NCBI GenBank assembly: GCA_017456805.1
Contig: JAFTIQ010000075.1
Span: forward strand, 1 to 28,982
Direction: 5' to 3'
DNA: 28,982 nucleotides
From: Lentisphaeria bacterium
Lineage (GTDB): Bacteria; Verrucomicrobiota; Lentisphaeria; Victivallales; UBA1829
This document shows, piece by piece, positions 23,442 to 28,982 of the stretch. The position numbers were made by a program, and so were the translations under genes. The notes beneath the pieces were generated by a model. That model ran no database searches. It saw only the letters and a list, made by a program, of their open reading frames with translations, and was not told the origin of the DNA. Position 1 is the first letter of the stretch. Every line of letters begins with the position of its first letter.

Positions 23442-24614
23442 TCAGTTCAATGAGTCCTCAATGATCTTTCCGAGGTCATTTTCCTCGATCCGGATCACAT
23501 TGGCTTCCCTTTCATAACTTTTCTGACTGTCAGAGGCATGTGCGCTGTTGACCATGACATCGGTTCCGAATTCTCTGCGGACAGTTCCTTCCGGAGCCTT
23601 TGTCGGATCGGTTGGACCAAGGATTTCCCTGATCTTCCGGATCGCATCGGGGCCTTCATATACCAGTGCCATACATTTGACGAGCCCGGGTTCATTTAAA
23701 TCAGATTCTTTGCATTGATCAGGCCGTCTGCCGGACATGAAACCGACGATCCGGTTGAACTGATCATCTGCAAATTCTGTACCAATCGTTTTCTGCAGAA
23801 CTTCTGCGGCATTCTCAGAAAGTTCTATCCCGAAATGTTCTTCCAGGATCTCCAAAGCTTCCCCGCCGATCTTTCCGCTCAATTTTTTCCGGAGAGCCTC
23901 TTTGACAGGTCCATAGAAATCCAGCGCCTGCGCAACACTCATGCGGTAAACTTTGCATCCGACGATCCGGAGGCTTGTGCGGCTGAACATATCAATGATT
24001 CCGCCGGGGCGCACACTGGGACGATTCCAGTTATCCGGCTTGATGATCGCAAGGGTCCGTTCCGCACCGGGAATGGATTCAATTGTTCCGCTGACAATGT
24101 TATTTTCGCCTTTGAGGAATTTCGCAAGGATCGCCAGGCGTTCTCTTGCACCTTCCTTATCGGGGGGCGTAAAAACTGCCGGTTCAAAATATTGCAGAGA
24201 ACCGTCACGGTTGTAAACCAGATCGCAATAGGTATCACGAATGGTTTCTCCTGCCAGAGAACCCCGGCGGTTTTTGCTGGTCGGAAGCCCTCCGACAACG
24301 CTGTAAAGCCGGCGGCAGGCATCTTCCCCGCGGAACAGAAGAAGCATCAGACGGGATTTTCTTCCATCGGGGAGCGGGGTGAAATTATCCATGACGTAAT
24401 CGGAAAAGATTTTGGCAGTAACCTCGTCTGTTTTCCCTATTTGACGGTAGATAGAATCTGCGAAGGCGGCGCATGTTTCATAATCGGGCGTGATGATCTG
24501 GGCTCCTGCCAGCTCAAGTCCGGTTCTGAAAAGCAGACGTGTAATGATTCCGCCGGTACGCGATTTCCTCAATGAATAGGGGGTAATCAGCACATACGAA
24601 AGTTCGGATGCCAT
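23442..24614 (-). CDS. Two-domain nucleoside diphosphate kinase
   Basis: A 390-residue protein of two NDK-like halves; ordinary NDKs have one of about 140-150 residues. The C-terminal half (about 186-378) keeps RTLAIIKPDNW, GGIIDMFSRTSLRIVG, GTVRREFG and NSAHASDS with catalytic H359 (NxxHGSDS in most enzymes, here Ala after His). It has a roughly 50-residue insertion (about 240-300). The N-terminal half (about 5-155) keeps YVLITPYSLR, GGIITRLLFRTGLELAGAQI and GETIRDTYCD, but has FEPAVFTPP where the catalytic His loop should be, so it is probably inactive. It would balance nucleoside triphosphates; the first half may be structural or regulatory. The SD AAGGAG is excellent. The aminotransferase gene follows. 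Confidence 0.83.
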   Translation of the reverse strand: MASELSYVLITPYSLRKSRTGGIITRLLFRTGLELAGAQIITPDYETCAAFADSIYRQIGKTDEVTAKIFSDYVMDNFTPLPDGRKSRLMLLLFRGEDACRRLYSVVGGLPTSKNRRGSLAGETIRDTYCDLVYNRDGSLQYFEPAVFTPPDKEGARERLAILAKFLKGENNIVSGTIESIPGAERTLAIIKPDNWNRPSVRPGGIIDMFSRTSLRIVGCKVYRMSVAQALDFYGPVKEALRKKLSGKIGGEALEILEEHFGIELSENAAEVLQKTIGTEFADDQFNRIVGFMSGRRPDQCKESDLNEPGLVKCMALVYEGPDAIRKIREILGPTDPTKAPEGTVRREFGTDVMVNSAHASDSQKSYEREANVIRIEENDLGKIIEDSLN

Positions 24615-24668
24615 TTTTTCTCCTTTCCGGTTTTCTTTTGTTTTTTCTTTCTTCCTGAAAACTGCGGT

Positions 24669-24697
24669 AATTTACCATTCATTTACGCAAGAATCAA
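24669..24697 (-). promoter_or_regulatory. Candidate promoter of the NDK gene
   Basis: Minus-strand TTGATT (24692-24697), 17-base spacer, TAAATT (24669-24674), four of six matches each, about 55 bases before the start codon. The surrounding gap between lacI and the NDK gene (24615-24828) otherwise holds only weak hairpins. Confidence 0.4.
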
Positions 24698-24734
24698 ATG
24701 CAATTTATAAAAAAAAGGAATATTTTTTCCAGAT

Positions 24735-24763
24735 AAGCCCTATTTCATGAAAAATGGCTTTTT
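24735..24763. terminator. Hairpin with T-run downstream of the uxa operon
   Basis: AAGCC (24735-24739) and GGCTT (24756-24760) enclose a second 4-bp stem, ATTT/AAAT. A T-run follows on plus, while on minus (the direction of the uxa operon) the tail is ATCTGG then A-rich, a poor terminator. It may be bidirectional or without role. Confidence 0.35.
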
Positions 24764-24828
24764 CTGCTCTTCTTTTTCGTGTGGTTTTTCCGTTCGGAAG
24801 GGGAGAATCCGGATCGTTCCGGAGCAGA

Positions 24829-25797
24829 TCAATGATTTCCGCAGGAACTGCGGCGGATGAATTTCGTGGGAAACTCTTTTCTGACCGGATCGGAGGGTTT
24901 CTGTTCTATGATTTCCAGAATCGCTTTGTTCAGCTCTTCCGTCGGATGCGCCACAGTGCTGAGAGAGGGATAGATAAATCTGCCGGAAATATCATCATCG
25001 AATCCGATCACGGAAAGCTCATCCGGAATGGAAATTCCATGTTCCGCCGCATAATTCAGGAAGCCGAGCGCCATTTTGTCTGTATCAAAAAAGACAGCAT
25101 CGGCTCCGGAATCCATGATTTCCTTGCCGAGAGAATAGCCCTTTTCAAAAGAGCCGGATTCTTCTATCCGGATCAGTTCAGGGCGTTTGTCCGGCAGCGT
25201 TTCCGAAAAAGCCTGCTGGAGGCCGGTCTCTCTGGATTGCAGAGAGCCGCAGCGGAGAATCCGTTTTTTTCCTGTTTTGATGAGTATGGAAATGGCATCT
25301 TTGATCCCGGTCGCCCGGTTGATGGAAAGATGGTGTCCCGGAAAATCTTCTTCCTGATCCACATAGATCGGGGTCATGGAATATTGTTCAAACAATGCAG
25401 GAAGTTTTGCTGAAACATGAATATCAAAGAGGGAGACGACAACGAAGTCCACCAGTCCGGACCAGTCGGAAAAGATTTTGCTGATCTGTTTTTCTGATCC
25501 GTCACAACATGCTATGACAGGATAATATCCCCTGGATTCCAAACGGGATTCCAGATCCTGAAGTTTCTGTCGGAAGATCTCATAAGGAGCGTCTGAACAG
25601 AGGATCCCCACAAAGCGGGAGCGGTTGAGCCGCAGATTCCTCGCCGCCATGTTGGGGACATAATGGTGTTTCCGGGCAAGTTCAAGAATCAGCTTCCGCT
25701 TTTCTTCCTGAACATGCTCCTGATGTTTTAAAACACGGCTGACGGTCCGGATGGATACTCCGGAAAGTTCCGCCAGCTGTTTTAAAGTGATCGCCAT
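24829..25797 (-). CDS. LacI-family transcriptional regulator of the uxa operon
   Basis: A 322-residue regulator. The N-terminal LacI helix-turn-helix and hinge run ITLKQLAELSGVSIRTVSRVL (from 3) to PNMAARNLRL. A periplasmic-binding-like sensor domain occupies the rest (VGILCSDAPYE, SVIGFDDDISGRFIYPSLSTV near the end). It starts two bases after the uxaA stop, so it is the third gene of uxaB-uxaA-lacI and would control its own operon. A LacI-type palindrome with a central CG lies in the operon promoter at 28785-28798. The inducer is presumably a hexuronate or a catabolic intermediate; that is inference from context. Confidence 0.9.
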   Translation of the reverse strand: MAITLKQLAELSGVSIRTVSRVLKHQEHVQEEKRKLILELARKHHYVPNMAARNLRLNRSRFVGILCSDAPYEIFRQKLQDLESRLESRGYYPVIACCDGSEKQISKIFSDWSGLVDFVVVSLFDIHVSAKLPALFEQYSMTPIYVDQEEDFPGHHLSINRATGIKDAISILIKTGKKRILRCGSLQSRETGLQQAFSETLPDKRPELIRIEESGSFEKGYSLGKEIMDSGADAVFFDTDKMALGFLNYAAEHGISIPDELSVIGFDDDISGRFIYPSLSTVAHPTEELNKAILEIIEQKPSDPVRKEFPTKFIRRSSCGNH

Positions 25798-25799
25798 AA

Positions 25800-27278
25800 T
25801 TAAAGCGTGACTCCGTCCTTGAAAATCGCGATCTCTTCATAATGATAGACTTCGTTCCGGGCAGGGGAGCCGTTGGCAGTTTCCAGCACAAGGTTGAAAA
25901 ACTCTTCTTCCAGTGCCTTCTGATCCGCGCCATCTTCGATCAGCCTGCCTGCATTGAAGTCGATCCAGTGTCCTTTCCGGGCGGCAAGATCGTTGTTGGA
26001 GGCAATTTTCAAAGTGGGGACCACTCCGCCGAAGGGAGTTCCGCGTCCTGTGGTAAAAAGGACGATATGAGCTCCGGCGGCGGTGAGCAGTGTTGTTGCC
26101 ACCATGTCGTTGCCCGGACCGCTGAGCAGGTTCAAACCCTGTTTTTCCACGCGTCCGCCCATTTCCAGAACATCCACGACCTGTGCCGTTCCAGCCTTTT
26201 GAGTGCAGCCCATGGATTTATCTTCCAGGGTGGAGATCCCGCCCTCTTTATTACCGGGGGAGGGGTTTTCATAAATCGTCTGTTTGTAACGCATGAAATA
26301 TTCTTTGAATCCGTTGATCATATTCACGCATTTTTCAAAAATGGAATGGGAGGAGCACCGGTTCATCAGGATTGTTTCCGCACCGAACATTTCCGGAACT
26401 TCGGAAAGGATCGTTGTTCCTCCGCATGCAGAAAGACGGTCAGAGAAGGTTCCCACAAGCGCATTGGCTGTAATTCCGGAAAGTCCGTCAGAGCCGCCGC
26501 ACTTCAATCCGATGACCAGCTCACTGACGGGGATCGGTTCCCGTTTATCATCTTTCGCAACGTCTGCCAGTTCCTTCAGGATCTTCATCCCTTCCGTAAA
26601 TTCATCCACACCATCCTGTGCGATGAGAAAACGGATCCGTTCCTTGTCATAATCCCCCAGCTCTTCTTTGAACTGTTCCGCTGTATTATTTTCGCAGCCG
26701 AGACCAACCACAAGAACGGCTCCTGCGTTGGGATGATGAACAAAATCTGCCAGAATCAGACGGGTCAATTCGTGATCTTTTCCCAGCTGGGAGCAGCCGT
26801 AGGGATGGGTGAGCGCCATTGCTCTGTCAAGAGTCCCCTGCGGGAGAAGCGTGCGGTTGACTTCATCTGCCAGATTCTGTGCCAGACGGTTAACGCAGCC
26901 GACGGTGGGAACGATCCAGAGGTGGTTCCGGATCCCGACTTTTCCGTCTTTTCTGCGGAATCCCTGAAAGAACAGTTCTTTTTCCGGAGCAGGATGCGCC
27001 TTCAGTTCCTCTTTTTCATACTGATATTCCAGAATCCCGGAAAGGCGGGTCTTCATATTATGAGTATGAACTTTTTCTCCCGGCTGGATATCCTGTTTCG
27101 CACAGCCGATGGGCATCCCGTATTTCAGAATGTTTTCCCCGGCTTTGATCTCTTTCAATGCAAATTTATGACCGCGCCCCACATCTTCTTTCAGAGTGAC
27201 GAGGGCATTTTCTCCGGATTTCAGCGGTTCCAGTGCAACCGCAACATTATCGGAGGGATGAATTTTGATGAATTTCAT
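25800..27278 (-). CDS. uxaA: Altronate dehydratase (UxaA)
   Basis: A 492-residue enzyme that dehydrates D-altronate to 2-keto-3-deoxygluconate in galacturonate catabolism. It is the full-length form: an N-terminal SAF domain (about 1-90, with GHKFALKEIKAGE and GMPIGCAKQDI) followed by the catalytic region with GKVGIRNHLWIVPTVGCVN, THPYGCSQLG, LGCENN and GLKCGGSDGLSGITANAL, where conserved Cys and His bind the metal. ATG 27278 is chosen because AAGGA lies seven bases upstream. The frame is open to 27329, but that extension overlaps uxaB. It lies 10 bases after uxaB and two before lacI. Confidence 0.95.
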   Translation of the reverse strand: MKFIKIHPSDNVAVALEPLKSGENALVTLKEDVGRGHKFALKEIKAGENILKYGMPIGCAKQDIQPGEKVHTHNMKTRLSGILEYQYEKEELKAHPAPEKELFFQGFRRKDGKVGIRNHLWIVPTVGCVNRLAQNLADEVNRTLLPQGTLDRAMALTHPYGCSQLGKDHELTRLILADFVHHPNAGAVLVVGLGCENNTAEQFKEELGDYDKERIRFLIAQDGVDEFTEGMKILKELADVAKDDKREPIPVSELVIGLKCGGSDGLSGITANALVGTFSDRLSACGGTTILSEVPEMFGAETILMNRCSSHSIFEKCVNMINGFKEYFMRYKQTIYENPSPGNKEGGISTLEDKSMGCTQKAGTAQVVDVLEMGGRVEKQGLNLLSGPGNDMVATTLLTAAGAHIVLFTTGRGTPFGGVVPTLKIASNNDLAARKGHWIDFNAGRLIEDGADQKALEEEFFNLVLETANGSPARNEVYHYEEIAIFKDGVTL

Positions 27279-27288
27279 AATAATCCTT

Positions 27289-28728
27289 TCAGAGAATGCT
27301 TTCTGCTGCTGCGCGGATTCCTTTTTCACGGATCAGAGCAAATTTTTCTGTGACAAACTCTGTCATACCGGGAATGGTATTGAGATCCATTTCCCAGAAA
27401 GAGACGTTGCCAAGAATCGTCTTGACCGCTTCCGCAGGCGCTGTTTCCAATTGGGGCGTAAGTCCGGCAAAGAACGCCAGAATATCCGGAGAATCAGAAA
27501 CAGGATAAGTACCGTGTTCGCTTGTTCCTTCCGCCTTATCATTCTGCATGTAGAACCGGATCAGAGCTGCCAGAGAAAAGGCGAGACACTGGGGCAGTTT
27601 GCTGTTGAGTTTGACATAATCAAGCAAGCTGGGCAGAACGCGGACTTTCCATTTGGATACGGAGTTCAGCGAAATGGAGAGCAGACGGTGCATTGCAAAG
27701 GGATTTTCAAAGCGTTCCATAACGGAATCCGCAAAGAAGGTCTTTTCTTCATCGGGCAGGGCAACGGTACAGTAAATCTCTTCCTTCACGGATTTCCGGA
27801 CCAGCTTTCCGAATACGGGATCTTTCATCATTTCATCCACATAAGTCAGCCCGCCGAGGCTTGCCGCCAGAACGTTTCCAGTGTGAGCCCCGTTCAGGAA
27901 CCGGACTTTTCTTGTACGGTAAGGTGTTTGGTTGTCGGTAATGACCACGTTCAGCCCGGAAGCCTGGAGCGGCAGTTCATCTTCAATGGATTTGGGACCT
28001 TCGATCACGAAGAAGTGGAAGATTTCCCCGCAGTCGATGAGCTTATCTTCGTAACCGAACTGTTTTTCCATTTCGGCAGCTTCGTTCCGGGGATAGCCAG
28101 CCACAATACGGTCAACCAGCGTGTTGAAGAAGGTGTTTTCAGTCTCCACCCATGTCTTGAATTCCGCCGGAAGATTCCAGAGATCTGCATATTTGAGGAT
28201 GCAGTTCTTCAAGGTGGTTCCGTTCTTATCGATGAGTTCGCAGGGGAGGAAGTTCAATCCTTTTTCTCCGGCAGTAAAGCGTTCAAAAAGCAGACTTGTG
28301 ACTTTTGCCGGATAGGTGTTCTGACACTGACCGGGAGTGAAGGGTTCTTCCTTGAATTCGATTCCGGCTTCCGTCGTATTGGAAAAGACAAAACGGAGAT
28401 CTTTTCCGCAGAAGGCACGGACGGTTTCCAGCCACTGATGATAAGGATTCAAACATCCTTTTACACATTCAATGACTTCTTTCTTTTCCACGATCTTTCC
28501 ATTTTCGACTCCGCGGAGAACGAGGGTGTAAAGTCCTTCCTGAGCATTGATCATATCTGCCATTCCCTGTTCGAGAGGCTGAACGATCTGGACCATTCCG
28601 TTGAATTTTCCCTGTTTGTTCATGGTATGGATCATCCAGTCAATGAAAGCACGGAGGAAATTTCCTTCGCCGAACTGAATGACTTTTACGGGCATATTAA
28701 CGGGTTCTGTTCTTTTGAGCAAACTCAT
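27289..28728 (-). CDS. uxaB: Tagaturonate reductase / altronate oxidoreductase (UxaB)
   Basis: A 479-residue NAD-dependent enzyme of the mannitol dehydrogenase/UxaB family that reduces D-tagaturonate to D-altronate, the substrate of UxaA. The N-terminal nucleotide site reads VKVIQFGEGNFLRAFIDW (14-31), and RKVRFLNGAHT lies in the catalytic domain. The length is normal for UxaB. The SD AAAGGAG lies seven bases before ATG 28728. It is the first gene of the operon; uxaC, kdgK and kdgA, needed to complete the pathway, are not in the window. Confidence 0.94.
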   Translation of the reverse strand: MSLLKRTEPVNMPVKVIQFGEGNFLRAFIDWMIHTMNKQGKFNGMVQIVQPLEQGMADMINAQEGLYTLVLRGVENGKIVEKKEVIECVKGCLNPYHQWLETVRAFCGKDLRFVFSNTTEAGIEFKEEPFTPGQCQNTYPAKVTSLLFERFTAGEKGLNFLPCELIDKNGTTLKNCILKYADLWNLPAEFKTWVETENTFFNTLVDRIVAGYPRNEAAEMEKQFGYEDKLIDCGEIFHFFVIEGPKSIEDELPLQASGLNVVITDNQTPYRTRKVRFLNGAHTGNVLAASLGGLTYVDEMMKDPVFGKLVRKSVKEEIYCTVALPDEEKTFFADSVMERFENPFAMHRLLSISLNSVSKWKVRVLPSLLDYVKLNSKLPQCLAFSLAALIRFYMQNDKAEGTSEHGTYPVSDSPDILAFFAGLTPQLETAPAEAVKTILGNVSFWEMDLNTIPGMTEFVTEKFALIREKGIRAAAESIL

Positions 28729-28776
28729 AAGAGTCTCCTTTCTTTTTCTTTGTTAGTATTTCTTATGTTATATGGT

Positions 28777-28805
28777 ACTATACTTGCCATCGTTGGCATT
28801 TTCAA
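28777..28805 (-). promoter_or_regulatory. Promoter of uxaB-uxaA-lacI
   Basis: Minus-strand TTGAAA (28800-28805), a 17-base spacer and TATAGT (28777-28782, five of six matches). It gives a leader of about 40 bases and is the best sigma70-like promoter in the window. Confidence 0.7.
28785..28798. promoter_or_regulatory. LacI-type operator in the uxa promoter spacer
   Basis: TGCCATCGTTGGCA is symmetrical at 12 of 14 positions about a central CG, the layout of LacI-family operators. It lies wholly between the -35 and -10 hexamers, where a bound repressor would block polymerase. The likely ligand is the LacI protein encoded as the third gene. Confidence 0.65.
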
Positions 28806-28871
28806 GGGGGAAACTGCCTTTTTTATGATTTTTCATGTTTCATGAGGTAATTTCAAAAGTCTTCAAAAATG

Positions 28872-28900
28872 TCTGAAAATTCTTGCAGAGATCTGAAAAT
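28872..28900 (+). repeat. Short direct repeat TCTGAAAAT, 20-bp period
   Basis: TCTGAAAAT occurs at 28872-28880 and 28892-28900, exactly two helical turns apart. It is upstream of the uxa promoter and abuts the hairpin that follows. Confidence 0.4.
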
Positions 28901-28951
28901 GGAGCGTTTTCGGTGGTTACTCAGAGAGTAGCCACGCTCAAACTACCATTT
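28897..28951. repeat. Long bulged hairpin at the right edge
   Basis: Read on plus, AAATG, GAGCG and TGGTTACTC pair in order with GAGTAGCCA, CGCTC and CATTT around the loop AGA. This makes 19 pairs (one G-U) interrupted by two 7-base bulges, one on each side. No T-run follows on either strand within view, so it is not a plain terminator. It could be part of a small RNA, a mobile repeat, or the end of a gene beyond the window. Confidence 0.6.
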
Positions 28952-28982
28952 CCAGCTCATCAGCAATCTCTTTTCAACCAAA

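Noticed and set aside
24809..24822. CCGGA/TCCGG hairpin just after lacI as operon terminator
   Set aside because: The stem is only 5 bp with no U-tract on minus, and the word is very common in this DNA.
27279..27329. Upstream start of uxaA by 17 residues
   Set aside because: It would overlap uxaB; the ATG at 27278 has a good ribosome site and matches the family N-terminus.
25842..27353. A 503-residue open frame antisense to uxaA
   Set aside because: It mirrors the conserved uxaA gene; the composition is typical of antisense translation and no start signal is convincing.
27265..28845. A 526-residue open frame antisense to uxaB
   Set aside because: uxaB is unmistakable on the other strand; the antisense product is Phe-rich with no family features, and the open frame follows from codon bias.

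Overview
The window looks like a chromosomal segment of a Gram-negative-type, probably anaerobic bacterium. It carries housekeeping genes (rpmF-plsX-fabH, prfB, ispD, metY, an aspartate aminotransferase), surface-glycan genes (GT2, NodB deacetylase, GT-C, flippase), a LysM lipoprotein and a galacturonate catabolism operon (uxaB-uxaA-lacI). The overall style, including a large FG-GAP-like surface protein at the left edge, a short CstA and a two-domain nucleoside diphosphate kinase, suggests the PVC/Lentisphaerota side (Victivallis-like). This is an impression from gene content, not a marker-based assignment. Genes are dense, with start/stop overlaps (TAATG, TGATG, ATGA), and the word TCCGG/CCGGA is conspicuously common.

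Layout. 2-670 (+) is the C-terminal end of a secreted repeat protein, closed by a strong terminator that also serves the opposite strand. 718-2494 (-) is a small operon of a GT2 glycosyltransferase, a NodB-type deacetylase and an orphan 65-residue protein with a phage MuF/SPP1-gp7-like CxxC...HPNCRC signature. 2610-8895 (-) is metY, an SF1 helicase and the DEAH helicase hrpB, the two helicases joined by a one-base TAATG overlap. 9001-10347 (-) is a CPA2-type antiporter, divergent from rpmF-plsX-fabH (10598-12872, +). A terminator-like hairpin then lies directly upstream of a short cstA, which overlaps a GT-C glycosyltransferase gene. That gene converges on, and overlaps, a flippase gene on the minus strand (15871-17214). 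prfB and a HAD phosphatase gene follow on plus.

The HAD gene meets a minus-strand pair of unrecognised DNA-binding proteins (19078-19894). Their A/T-rich control region holds a promoter with a perfect 7-bp palindrome over its -10 box. Next on minus come ispD, a LysM lipoprotein, an aspartate aminotransferase with a structured leader, and the two-domain NDK. The right end is the uxaB-uxaA-lacI operon, whose promoter carries a LacI-type operator in the -35/-10 spacer. Beyond it, an elaborate bulged hairpin lies at the window edge.

No tRNA, rRNA, CRISPR array, insertion sequence or prophage block was recognised. The best candidates for something undescribed are the HTH gene pair with its self-operator, the orphan MuF-like protein, the metY-helicase-helicase operon, the two-domain NDK, and the structured leaders upstream of the aminotransferase and cstA genes.
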